From: Chrysoperla carnea
Taxonomy: Eukaryota; Arthropoda; Insecta; Neuroptera; Chrysopidae
NCBI RefSeq assembly: GCF_905475395.1
Contig: NC_058339.1
Coordinates: forward strand, 5,340,001-5,404,000
Length of the DNA stretch: 64,000 bases
Direction: 5' to 3'
The first letter of the stretch is position 1; every line of letters starts with the position of its first letter. Positions 27,501 through 35,965 of this stretch are shown piece after piece. The translations under genes and the position numbers were made by a program. Under the pieces are notes generated by a model. The model did no database searches and was not told the origin of the DNA. It saw only the letters and a list, made by a program, of their open reading frames with translations.

Positions 27501-27985
27501 TTTATAATTATATTTTTCATTACCGAAAGTACCCTGATGGAATTGTTACAATGTAAAATTTTGATTACAGATCACAAAGCAGTGACTACACACCAACAAG
27601 ATCATCAATATATGGTAAAATAAATCCAATAAAACCCATAAAAAACACCCATCAACAACAAGAACAAATATATGGTTACAGTCAAAGTGAATTAGCACAA
27701 CCAATTTATGTGGATCGATCAGATATTTATAATACAAATACATTGGCGGCACATAGTTATCGTGACGATAATAATATTTATGGTACATATAAGATCCGTA
27801 AAGCTAGCACACATAAATCAATCAAATCAAATGTATTATTAGAGCCAACAATGCCAATATATGATCAAGCAACAATATTACGTCGATTAAAGAAACCAAC
27901 TAATTTTGGTTTAAGTAATTATGGTCATTTAAAAATTGATTATTCATTTAATTGGAACACTTTGGATAGATTTATTAGAACATAA
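12176..27985 (+). CDS. Unrecognised low-complexity insect protein, three coding exons, 402 aa
   Basis: The coding sequence joins 12176-12770, 25768-25966 and 27571-27985 and totals 1209 nt. Splice phases are 1 and 2 and match at both junctions; donors are gtaaat and gttagt, acceptors ttttacag and ttgattacag. The ATG at 12176 lies 14 nt behind an acceptor, so a 5' non-coding exon is likely. The protein is mostly disordered: acidic start, DPWDLENYAYIRKHL at about 38-52, repeated FVGGEP/FVGEP, a Gly/Ser run, a Gln run, then a basic Ser-rich exon 2 (KRRRSMAIPIPSKS) and a Tyr-rich exon 3 ending in FNWNTLDRFIRT. I see no signal peptide, membrane segment or catalytic domain. The correct phases and the low stop density argue for a real gene. 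I do not recognise the family. Confidence 0.8.
13027..13370. repeat. Degenerate tandem array, unit ~125 bp
   Basis: The motif 'gggcac.a.gtacctctgagac.aattc' recurs at about 13034, 13168 and 13297. Each copy is followed by 'gttcagcgacc' and 'cgaattt.ccgaaaac'. There are nearly three copies. Related sequence in reverse lies at 31670-31830, with partial matches at 5430-5460. Confidence 0.65.
15110..15660 (+). repeat. Family A dispersed repeat, near-complete reference copy
   Basis: It runs from 'tttataccatgcatatatg' through 'aagtttgtaacgctt', the 'aaatcacctaattagtcc' block, a (GTCC) run, 'gatatcaagctgaaattttt', 'gggtcagtaggacccatctt' and 'caacttttgtttgaaacatt' to 'gtgcatggtatttta' and 'agttcagtcaattgtttg'. 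Short inverted ends (taccatgca / tgcatggta) lie near each terminus, and it has no reading frame. Other copies or fragments: 1685, 4478, 9705, 10838, 21356, 28780, 29575, 35488, 37972, 38390, 40510, 44835, 45640, 52735, 59320 and 63636. Confidence 0.85.
16580..16830. repeat. Imperfect inverted repeat
   Basis: The arm 16585-16655 (ggcaaccatttcgtta, then gaagtaagaagagttcttat) is complementary, with gaps, to 16738-16828 (ataagaactcttcttacttc, then taacgagatggttgcc). The loop is about 80 bp. Short related pieces with 'tatacataagaacgta' lie at 2815 and 23405. Confidence 0.65.
18020..18262 (-). repeat. Dispersed repeat, reverse of 3780-3905
   Basis: It contains 'gagatatcgcaatatttgg', 'gattttagtccgtatctca' and 'cccgatttttgtactt', the reverse complement of the repeat near 3790-3900. 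Open frames here on both strands are repeat sequence, not genes. Confidence 0.6.
19072..19145 (+). repeat. Degenerate tRNA-like (SINE head) sequence
   Basis: 'ggtcttgtggttactgtgct' followed 30 bases later by 'cagttcgaaaccca' resembles the A and B boxes of a tRNA-derived SINE head. It has no recognisable tail or target-site duplication. It could be chance. Confidence 0.3.
19945..20775 (+). mobile_element. Longer relative of the MITE at 51767-52214
   Basis: The stretch 19950-20220 ('gtaaaatttttcgata...cttatagaagaaataac.cac...aatatcagttttc') aligns with 51820-52080. The end at about 20735-20775 ('gaaaacatgatttttttgtgaacg') matches that element's right terminus. An extra few hundred bases in the middle are unassigned. 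The open frame at 20136-20405 falls in this repeat. Confidence 0.55.
21356..21640 (-). repeat. Family A fragment with expanded (GACA)n
   Basis: It contains 'gggcccaagacccaagtgac', 'caaatttcagcttgatatcg' and 'attaggtgattttatggaca'. The short TCTG run typical of the family has expanded here to a pure (GACA)n tract at about 21511-21558, followed by (GGCA)n. The minus-strand open frame with a run of CLSV residues is this microsatellite, not a gene. Confidence 0.85.
22226..22636. mobile_element. MITE with ~35-bp terminal inverted repeats
   Basis: The left end (gtgtcgcatttaaggtgaag, 22228 on) pairs with the right end (cttcatcttaaatgcgacac, ending near 22634); the match extends over about 35 bp with two or three mismatches. 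It is about 410 bp long and non-coding. Confidence 0.8.
24600..24900 (+). repeat. Dispersed repeat shared with 40610-40915
   Basis: The shared landmarks are 'cttgaaaaaattgacaaact', 'gatgaaaaaccagtcc' and 'gttcaccctcttttcat', in the same order and orientation at 40625-40905. It is non-coding. Confidence 0.65.
25768..25966 (+). CDS. Unrecognised insect gene, coding exon 2
   Basis: It encodes about 66 residues. The first part is acidic (METSSECEDDSSPMVSDEP) and the second basic and Ser-rich, with RRRS and RRHS that look like basophilic kinase sites. The donor at gg|gttagt gives phase 2, which is needed for the next exon. Reading on to 25976 would hit a stop. Confidence 0.8.
26370..27215. repeat. 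Possible element with imperfect inverted ends
   Basis: The left end ('gcgctatgtgcaagag...aactatttacacgcca', 26378-26460) is partly complementary to the right end ('tgacgggtgaatagttct...cttcatgcacatagcgc', 27155-27222). The interior of about 750 bp is AT-rich and non-coding and lies in intron 2 of the first gene. Confidence 0.45.
27571..27985 (+). CDS. Unrecognised insect gene, coding exon 3 and stop
   Basis: It enters in phase 2 behind ttgattacag and gives SQSSDYTPTRSS, then a Tyr/Gln/Asn-rich segment, and ends FNWNTLDRFIRT at a TAA. The C-terminal 50 residues (LRRLKKPTNFGLSNYGHLKI region) look the most structured and may be a conserved tail motif. Confidence 0.8.
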
Positions 27986-28055
27986 AAATAATCAATTATT
28001 ACCTATAGATTACTTATTTACTTTTAAATAGTATTTTAAGAGCCGACATACGTAT

Positions 28056-28597
28056 CTTAAGGACGTTCCCAAAAAATTACGTTTGCCTTTGACTATTTGT
28101 TCATTTAGACTTAGGTTGCGGGTTCGAATCCAGGCAGCGGCAGTGTGAACAATTTATAATTAATGGGAGTGCAGAATTGATCACATTGTCGTCGCTTGGA
28201 TAAAAACGAAGTAACCGACTCCACCCACATTAAAATGTAATTGTAAATATGTTTTTAATTAAATAAATAAAGATTAACAAATAATGATGTGGTGGCCTCT
28301 GTTATAGGCGTATATGTCAGAGAAACGGAGGTTAAACCCCATTATTATTATTATTATTATTATTATATCCTTCGAAATATTTTACTCTTTCCTTAGAGAA
28401 ATATTTCAAACAAACGTCTAAAAAATTTTTACTAATTCAGAAAAACTCTTATATTAGTAGGAATTTTTAAATCTTTTGTCTAAAATATTTCCACTCCGTC
28501 TAATATTCCCAAGTTCAAACAGAATCAACTCTCAAAATTTGAAACGTTATTCACAAATATTTGCATACACTCATTTTTTTTTGAGAACGTCCTTAAG
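28056..28597. mobile_element. MITE with nested SINE
   Basis: The left end cttaaggacgttcccaaaaa (28056) is the inverse of the right end ttttttgagaacgtccttaag (ending 28597). The same termini occur at 51767-52214, and a single left end lies at about 38250. A SINE copy interrupts it. It begins only about 70 bp after the first gene's stop, so it probably contributes to that gene's 3' UTR. Confidence 0.75.
28082..28365 (+). mobile_element. 5'-truncated SINE, second copy
   Basis: From 'catttagacttaggttgcgg' it matches the SINE at 1118-1388: B box, 'agtgcagaattgatcacatt', 'ggtggcctctgttatagg' and an ATT tail. The A-box part is missing. It carries about 45 bases near 28225-28265 that the first copy lacks. 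Confidence 0.8.
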
Positions 28598-28779
28598 GCT
28601 AAATTAATTGATAATAAACATGACCACTAATAGAAAATTACTTGGAATGAATAAATTGCTGCAGAAGGTCCATTGACGGCCATTTGGCTGACATAATTTT
28701 TCCTATTAAATGGAGTATACTTAATATTCGATTAATAAAAATACAACTAAGATAATATTAATATTACATTTTGTGTTTT

Positions 28780-29170
28780 TTTTATACCATGAAATATATA
28801 TCAAGATAAACTAATTTTAGTCCCACTTTTGTAACGCTTAGAAATATTGATGATACGAACCAAATTTTGGTATAGGTGTTCATAGAATCCCCCAATTAAT
28901 CCATTTCCAGTTGATAGATCGTCCGTTGACACGATAACTCAAAAACGAAAAGAGATATCAAGCTAAAGTTTTTTATAGCGTGCTTAGGGCGTTTGAGTTC
29001 GTAAAAGAGCAACATAGGTCAATTGAGTCTTGTAAACCGTTCGAGATAGAACAAAGGTTTAAATGTAAAAAATGTTATTTATAACAAAAATGTTTCTTTT
29101 AAAAACAACTTTTGTTTAAAACATGTTTTCGTAAACATCACCTATTTAATCCGTGAGAGCGCAAATTAAG
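28780..29170 (+). repeat. Family A dispersed repeat
   Basis: It spans 'tttataccatgaaatatata', 'ttttggtataggtgttcat', 'gagatatcaagctaaagttt' and 'caacttttgtttaaaacatg' to 'gtgagagcgcaaatta'. It is more diverged than the copy at 15110. Confidence 0.75.
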
Positions 29171-29574
29171 ACAAAATTATTTTCTCCAATACTATAAAAG
29201 AAAAGGGAGTTGCAAATTTTCAGATAGCTTTAATTGATGGCCTTTTGAAACATTATCGAAAAACGAAAACAAATTCTAGAAAATACTTTTCGAAAACCAA
29301 ATAAAATGGCGACAGAAAGGTCGCGAGAAAAATACAATAAATATTAATTTCATGTGTTCAAAATGCCTACGAAGGTATAAAAAAGTATAAGTAATTGAAT
29401 ACCTAATGTAATAAAATTACAAATTTTATAATAAATGTTTTTAAAACAATAAAAATGAATTTTTAATTAAAAATAGATTAAAAATCATTTTACATATTCT
29501 ACGAGAATATGAAATAAAACAATTATTAAAGATTATTAGAAGACACACACACTTATTATCTTTTAAATTAAAAA

Positions 29575-30085
29575 CAAACAATTGACTGAGTTAATTGCTT
29601 AAATACTCTGTATACAAAGTGTTGGATGTCAGTTTTGTTTTTTTTAATTTTTTGTTTGTTTGTTTCGGAAATCATTACAATTCCCTATCTTTTATATTTT
29701 TGAAGAAAATGGGATACAAAATGTTTTCCTAATTTGCGCTTTGAGTCTTTCAAGAAAAAATCATGATATTTATACGAAAAAATGTTTCAAACAAAAGTTG
29801 TTTATTTTTTTATAAGGAACAACTTTTATTTTCAATTTTTTGTTCTATTTGTTTAGGGTTTACAAGATTAAAAGATCCAATTGACCTATGTTACTCATTT
29901 ACGAATTCATTTACGTCGACTTATTAGCGTGTTTATGGACGAACGGACGGAGAGACGGAAATGGATTAATTAAATGATTTTATGAACATCTATACCAAAA
30001 TTTTACTTGTAGCATCAATATTTTTAAGCTCTAGTTACAAACTTGGAACTAAACTTAATATACCTTGATATATTGGTATAAAAAA
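29575..30085 (-). repeat. Family A dispersed repeat, reverse copy
   Basis: It begins with 'caattgactgagttaattgc' and ends 'aatataccttgatatattgg'. Internally it holds 'tttcaaacaaaagttgttta' and a shortened TCCG run. It is non-coding. Confidence 0.75.
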
Positions 30086-30308
30086 TAAAATAATTTTAAA
30101 TGTTTTAAAACAGTTTTCTCTACATATGTTTAAACAATTTAACAATTTAACATTTAAATATGAATTATTTTAAGATAAAAACTGTTATTATTTGATATTT
30201 AAGTTGTAATTATTATGATTGTTTTGTTTCGTTTAAATTTTATTTTATAGTCATAATTAAAATTGTATATTTGTTTTAATAAATAATTAATTATTATTAT
30301 ACTTTTTT

Positions 30309-30530
30309 TTGAAATTTGTGTTGCTTTTAAGATTCACCTTTGAACAAAATCACTTCAAGGGCAAATGTGCGTGGGAAAGAGGACTAATAGAGAAGTACAT
30401 CCGAATATCGGATAATTCTTATCCTTATATACAGGCTGGTTTGTTATTGATAGCAGAATATTATACCAGTAAATTAAGCTTATCAAGACAAATGGAAAAG
30501 TTCTTTACCAAATTTCGATCTGAGGCCTGA
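30309..30530 (+). other. Short open frame of unknown status
   Basis: This 73-codon frame sits in a patch less AT-rich than its surroundings (Gly, Trp, Cys and Arg codons). It could be a remnant of a gene or of a transposon protein. It has no ATG (it opens on TTG), no recognised domain, and I see no convincing splice partners. I list it only because its composition stands out. Confidence 0.2.
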
Positions 30531-31669
30531 TTCGGAAGATGTGGCTATGGAAAAAATAGAAAGTTTTATGAATTCACAGACCTATAGCTTTTCACTTTAG
30601 AATATAGATGGGACTATCATAAAATAATAATTGATTGTAAATTGATTTAAGAATACTAAAAAAAAATATTTTGTTGTCTTTATTTATAAAGAAAACAAAA
30701 AAATAATACATATTTATCAAATTATTTCACCAATACCGAGACACTTAGATGTGGGAGGTATCAAATTATACTTTAATATAGATACGGAGGGGATTAAATT
30801 GTGTAATACTTATCACATAATGTCTTAAGATAGAACAATCAAGGCTGCTCTATCAAAGTTGTTGTGTTTTGCTATGGCATTATGTGAAATTTTTAAAAAT
30901 TCTTCATGATTTAGCATTGTTTTTCAGCTCAACTCAAATAATAATTCCACTATGTGACAGAAATGCCTTGATGACAATATAAATAACATATGACAGTATT
31001 CAAATGACATAGGACTTGAAAAGGGCATAGGACTTACTCAGCTTTTCAAATAAATTTATGAAAGTGACTCCGGTGTTCAACAATTAATCCGTGCAGTCGA
31101 AGGCTTTTAAGTTTGGACAGTGAAGTGTCTAAAGCAGACATCCTGATATTAGTTAGACTACACGGCTTAATTTATCTTAAAAAAAGACCGGATAAAAAAT
31201 AATTTTAACAAACACACTTAAAATAATAATATGTTAAGTATGACAATTTGTTTGTTAGGCAACACCTACTACTTATCGTTAATTTTATTGCCAACACTAA
31301 AATAAATGTAAATGAAATTATTGTTTTTAAAAATTGAAAGAATTAGGTGGAAAGTTTATTCATCTTAGAGAGTTAGAAAAAGGGTAAGCGGATTTAATTT
31401 ACTGATGTTGTGGCAAACTGTTTTTAACATTATGAGAAATTTTCAGCCACGTCCCTACCCGTTGAAAAAAACGTTTTTTTTTTCTTATTTGGCTTTCCAC
31501 TTTGACTTACGGTCTTCGGTTGACTGACTGATGATTTGGCAAAATGTTCTTAACATTCTGACAAAACATCAGCCACGTACCTGTTCATGCAAAAAATAAA
31601 TTTGTTCGAGTAACCTTGAATCTTCATTTTTGAAAGTAAAACTTGCATGTCCTTCTTGTTCTAGAGTAA

Positions 31670-31990
31670 CGAATTTGGACTGATTATATAACGAATTTTC
31701 CCGAAAACTCCAGGTACGGCGTGAATAATGTTCTTTCTGGACACCAAAAACCTCGTAGACCAATTCTGTCACGATATTCGTGTTCAGCGACCCCAAAAAC
31801 CTTCGAGTAACCAAATTGGAATCATTTTCATCCCTAATAATGGCAGAATTGTTAATTTAGTATATTTACGGTTAATTTAAAATGAAATTATGAAATGCAA
31901 AATCGGATATCTTCACAAAATTTCCTGACGGTCTATCGGATCGAATGCAGAAAACCGCATTGACAAAACTTACTGTTCAAATGTTTCAAT
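31670..31990 (-). repeat. Reverse relative of the 13.0-kb array and of 5230-5460
   Basis: It contains 'gatattcgtgttcagcgacc', 'aattttcccgaaaactccag' and 'gaatgcagaaaaccgcatt'. The minus-strand open frame at 31569-31814 is this repeat. Confidence 0.55.
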
Positions 31991-32286
31991 ATGAGATAAT
32001 AAACGGTGGTCGCATAAAAATTTTACATCTATTGTGTAATAATACGCAATAGGAAAACCCTAAACATGTTTCAATAATAACATTGTGCAATACTAGAAAT
32101 GTACATAAATACAAAAACAGGAGACATTTTGATGTTAGTTATAATTGATCGGGAAGTTTGAACGATTCAATAATTATAACTTATTTAATTTAGTTTAATT
32201 CATTGTTGTGTATTCCTATAATTTATGGTGTTTATCCTGTAAAATATTTGTGGTGAAGAATCATCATAACCTCACTTTTAAAAAGG

Positions 32287-32925
32287 TAAGCAAATATATT
32301 CTTTCGCTGAAATTATTGCTTTTATTAAGAGCTCCGTATAGATAACAGACAAAATTGTTATTTTTCACTCAAACTACTTCCATTCATTTGGAAATCGTTT
32401 GGGAGGATTTGGGAATATAATTTTAGAATTTGGGAATTATTAGTTTTCCTGTAATTAATGATTCTTTTTTCAGCGAATAGTTAGCAGGTAGAAAATTAAA
32501 TCCACTTAATTTTTATGTAATTCGAAAGGAAATCATTTAGGAATTACGATAAACACGGTTTCATCATTTGGGACAGTATAATTGGGGTAGTAAAATGACC
32601 CATTAATTACATTTATTTTTTAGTTGATTTTCTATGGTTATATGAATGGCGGCAATATTCAAATGTTACATCATTTAGAATAATTCCCAAATTCTAAAAT
32701 TATATTCCCAAATCCTCCCAATTGATTCCCAAATGAATGGAAATAGTTTGAGTGAAAAATAACAATTTTATCTGCTAAGTATGCGGAGCTTACTATTAGC
32801 CATTATTGATTAAAATGACCCATCCAGCTTCAGACAATCTTTTTGTTTCTTAATGATTAAATACCAAATTCATATGAACTTTTAAACTATAATTCATTTT
32901 GTTAATTTGCCATTTTGTCTTTCAG
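32287..32925 (+). other. Probable 5' UTR intron of the LRR-NEL gene
   Basis: A strong donor (aaaaag|gtaagc) ends a likely non-coding first exon at 32286, and a strong acceptor (tttgtctttcag) starts the next exon at 32926. The coding ATG lies 89 nt further on. The intron holds a long inverted-repeat MITE. The prediction rests on splice signals only. Confidence 0.55.
32327..32792. mobile_element. MITE with ~112-bp inverted repeats
   Basis: The arm 32327-32440 ('aagagctccgtat', 'ttgttatttttcactcaaac', 'ggaggatttgggaatataat') is complementary over about 112 bp to 32680-32791. The loop is about 240 bp. The arms are only mildly diverged, so the insertion is fairly recent. It sits in the presumed 5' intron of the LRR-NEL gene and its transcript would form a long hairpin. 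Confidence 0.85.
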
Positions 32926-33014
32926 GTTCTTTTATAGTGAAAAGGTTATGCAATATTTGCTCTCAAGAAAAAGTCATATCTTCAAAGTAAACCGGGATAA
33001 TTATTTTATTGAAA

Positions 33015-35306
33015 ATGATTCCCGATTATCTAGAAAAATTTAAAGTATGGGAGCTTTGGGAGTTACCAGATGATGAAGAATTTTATACTTATGAATTACA
33101 ATCTTGGGAAGAAGAAGAATGGAATTGGGAAGAAGAAGAAAAGATAATAGAATTAAAAGATGACAAATCTTTTTTAAAGGCGTGGGAACTTTGGAAAACA
33201 GAAGAAGATCAAGGTGAAAATGAATCACGTGAGGAAGCTTTTGAACGACTGGAAAATTGTGGAGAACAGTTATCTCTAGGATTTTTATACTTAACAACTA
33301 TTCCCAATGTTTATCCATATGGATTAAAGGAATTATATCTGGCAGATAATCATTTAAAACAAATTCCAGATAATTTACCTGAAACACTTGAAATTCTAAA
33401 TATGGATAGTAATCAATTGTACAGAATTCCAGAAAAATTACCATCCAATTTACGGGAATTACTATTGCTTAGGAATTACATAAGAAGTATTCCAGAAACA
33501 TTACCTGATTCAATAACACTTTTAAATTTATACGATAACAAGATTGAAATATTACCCAATAAATTACCCAAAAGTTTAAAAACATTAAGTGTTTGTGATA
33601 ATCTATTAACAAGTCTACCAGAAAATTTACCTGAAACCTTAGAAGAATTAGAAGTAGGATCAAATAAACTTACGTGCTTGCCAAATAATTTACCAAAATC
33701 ATTACGTTTGATATTCGCAGATTATAATGCAATAAAATTTTTACCCAAAACATTACCTGAAATGCTAAAAACAATTACTATTAAATCTAATAGCTTAACT
33801 TGCTTACCAGAACAATTACCCAAATCGTTAGAAAAATTATCTATTTCGAGTAATCAAATAACCGAACCAAAATTAGATTTTGAATCCTTAATTGAATTGT
33901 ACATTGAAAATAATGGAATTGAAACAATACCTGAAGAAAATTTTAATTTACCTAAATTAAAAACGTTTTTCGTTTCGGATAATAAATTAAAAATGTTACC
34001 GAAAAATTTACCCGAAACATTAGAATGGTTATACGCATGTAATAATGAGTTTACAGAAATTCCAACTGATTTACCAAAATCCTTAAAAAATTTGGAATTG
34101 GATGGTAATAATATAACTACTTTATCAGTAGAATTACCTCCAAATTTGGAACGATTGAATTTAAACTATAATAAAGTTACGGAAATTCCTACAGAATTAC
34201 CCGAATCATTAGAATCATTATCTTTATACGATAATCTGATCGCTGAGGTATCACCAAACATTGAAAATTTCCCCAATACTACAATTTATCTGGAAGAAAA
34301 TCCATTATCTGAGACCAGTTTGGAATATTTACGGTGGTTAATTCTCACTACAGGTCGTCAAAATATTTGTTTTAATGGTAGTCATGAGTATTATTTAAAC
34401 TTTGTTGAAGCAAGAACATTAATTGAAGAAATTCCAAATTGGTTGGATACGGAATTAATTCATCCATATTGGAATACCATTTCTGAGGAAATAACCGCTA
34501 GACCGTTTTCTCGTTTATTGTATCGAATACGACAAACACCAAATTTTGAAGTCGCACAATTTAAAGAAGATATGTCAAAATGGTTATGTTTATTAGGAGA
34601 AGATAATAATTCCAAGCAAAAGTTGCGTGAAAAAATATTTTTAGTGGCGGCAGAGGCGAATGAGTCATGCGATCATCGTGTTGGTTGGTCCTTAAATCAA
34701 ATGAAAATACTAAGCATCGCTCAAGAGGTGGAATTCGGTAAATATGACAATAAAATGGAAGAATTGATAAGATTAGCTCGTGGAATGTATCGATTAAATG
34801 TTTTGGATCAAATTTCAAGACAAACAGTACGAAACTTAGAAAATGCTTGTGATGAAATCGAAATATATTTAGAATATCAAATTCGTTTACGTGAGGTATT
34901 CGATTTACCAATTGGCACATCGAAAATGAATGAACATTATTCATTTGTTTTACCCGATGAAGATATTGAACGTGCTGTGAAAGGAATAGTTAATAAAGAA
35001 CGAATTGAATTTATTGATTATTTATTACTTGATTGGCAACCTTGGAAAGAGGTCCTTAAACGATGGAATTATGATCAATTCGTAAAATGTGAAAATGATA
35101 TTAGAAATGAAGAATTTTTTAAACAAACATTGGACAAACGAAAAATGGAATATTTATTAGAAACAAATATGTCCGATGAACTTCCGTTGGACGTTGAAAT
35201 TCAACTTGGCTCTCAAGTTCAACGTCAAATTGAAAAAGATATTTGGTTGAAACTAACGAATGAATTCTTGGAAAGTAAAAACTTAGGAAATATAGAAAGA
35301 CTGTGA
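33015..35306 (+). CDS. LRR-NEL protein: bacterial IpaH/SspH-type E3 ubiquitin ligase homologue, 763 aa
   Basis: The coding part has no intron and starts at the first ATG (33015). Residues 1-60 are acidic and Trp-rich (QSWEEEEWNWEEEEK). AFERLENCGEQLSLGFLYL at about 75-93 resembles the helix capping IpaH/SspH repeats. About 16 leucine-rich repeats of 20 residues follow (about 100-432; LP..L..L.L..N.L..LP), the short bacterial YopM/IpaH type. From about 457 to 685 comes a NEL domain with the family landmarks: SRLLYRIRQTPNF, W.C.LG, AAEANESCDHRVGWSLNQM (candidate catalytic Cys552), RLARGMYRLNVLDQI, CDEIEIYLEYQIRLRE and WQPWKEVLKRW. NEL enzymes form a ubiquitin thioester on that Cys, and the LRRs bind the substrate. 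There is no signal peptide, so it is probably cytosolic. Poly(A) signal AATAAA at 35352. Ligase activity and substrate are inferred. Confidence 0.9.
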   Translation: MIPDYLEKFKVWELWELPDDEEFYTYELQSWEEEEWNWEEEEKIIELKDDKSFLKAWELWKTEEDQGENESREEAFERLENCGEQLSLGFLYLTTIPNVYPYGLKELYLADNHLKQIPDNLPETLEILNMDSNQLYRIPEKLPSNLRELLLLRNYIRSIPETLPDSITLLNLYDNKIEILPNKLPKSLKTLSVCDNLLTSLPENLPETLEELEVGSNKLTCLPNNLPKSLRLIFADYNAIKFLPKTLPEMLKTITIKSNSLTCLPEQLPKSLEKLSISSNQITEPKLDFESLIELYIENNGIETIPEENFNLPKLKTFFVSDNKLKMLPKNLPETLEWLYACNNEFTEIPTDLPKSLKNLELDGNNITTLSVELPPNLERLNLNYNKVTEIPTELPESLESLSLYDNLIAEVSPNIENFPNTTIYLEENPLSETSLEYLRWLILTTGRQNICFNGSHEYYLNFVEARTLIEEIPNWLDTELIHPYWNTISEEITARPFSRLLYRIRQTPNFEVAQFKEDMSKWLCLLGEDNNSKQKLREKIFLVAAEANESCDHRVGWSLNQMKILSIAQEVEFGKYDNKMEELIRLARGMYRLNVLDQISRQTVRNLENACDEIEIYLEYQIRLREVFDLPIGTSKMNEHYSFVLPDEDIERAVKGIVNKERIEFIDYLLLDWQPWKEVLKRWNYDQFVKCENDIRNEEFFKQTLDKRKMEYLLETNMSDELPLDVEIQLGSQVQRQIEKDIWLKLTNEFLESKNLGNIERL

Positions 35307-35351
35307 TTCGATTTTTAAGAAAAATGTTACCGGGCTGTGATATTAATTTTT

Positions 35352-35357
35352 AATAAA
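35352..35357 (+). promoter_or_regulatory. Poly(A) signal of the LRR-NEL gene
   Basis: The first AATAAA after the stop codon lies 46 nt downstream. It supports a eukaryotic transcript for this bacterial-type gene. Confidence 0.55.
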
Positions 35358-35529
35358 CTTAAATTATTTTATTTTAGTTTTGCATAAGGGCAGATAAAAT
35401 CTAAATGTAACAAATTTAAAAAAAATTGTTGATATTTGAATAATAATTTATTTATTAAAAAATTCCTTGTATTTTTATTTTTATACACCCTGTACATATG
35501 TAATTTATATCAAGGTTTGCTAAGTTTGT

Positions 35530-35965
35530 GATACCCGCATATATATATAGTCTCCCTAGGTGGCTACGTTCTTGGTTTAAAAAGAGTCAAAATGGAAAAC
35601 TAAGCTACTTAATATTGTATTCTTTCAAAAATTTCTATTAATAGCCCGGTACAAATGAATGCGCTGTGTTTACTGGTGTATCGGGGTTAAATTTTATCTC
35701 CACCATGCCCCATTTGATGTTGGATTAATTTGGTATTCTGTAACAATCCTCTTCTAATGTATATCTATCAAACGTCACAGGAAACAGCACAGCGAGCGGG
35801 AAGTTGGCCCCCGCATATAGAAAGCCTACGTGTGTTTTGGTTCTTGGTTAAAAAAGAGTGAAAATAGAAAATTAAGCTACTTTAGAAGTAATCTTTCAAA
35901 AAATTCTATTAATTGACCTTTACAAACGAACGCTGTGTTCACTCTTATATCGGGTATTTTTAGTT
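35530..35965 (+). repeat. Direct repeat, two diverged copies
   Basis: 'acccgcatatata...gttcttggtttaaaaagagt...gaaaactaagctactt...attctttcaaaaatttctatta' (35533-35690) recurs at 35811-35950. The spacing is about 280 bp. No coding potential. Confidence 0.6.

Noticed and set aside
34561..34944. Antisense 127-codon frame within the NEL gene
   Set aside because: It is a codon-bias shadow opposite a strongly supported domain.
33015..35306. Bacterial contamination or a symbiont contig as the source of the NEL and SecA-like genes
   Set aside because: The window is continuous with spliced insect genes, a SINE and MITEs. The SecA-like gene has eight introns, and the NEL gene has a splice acceptor upstream and a poly(A) signal. 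A chimeric assembly is still possible in principle, but it would need several breaks.
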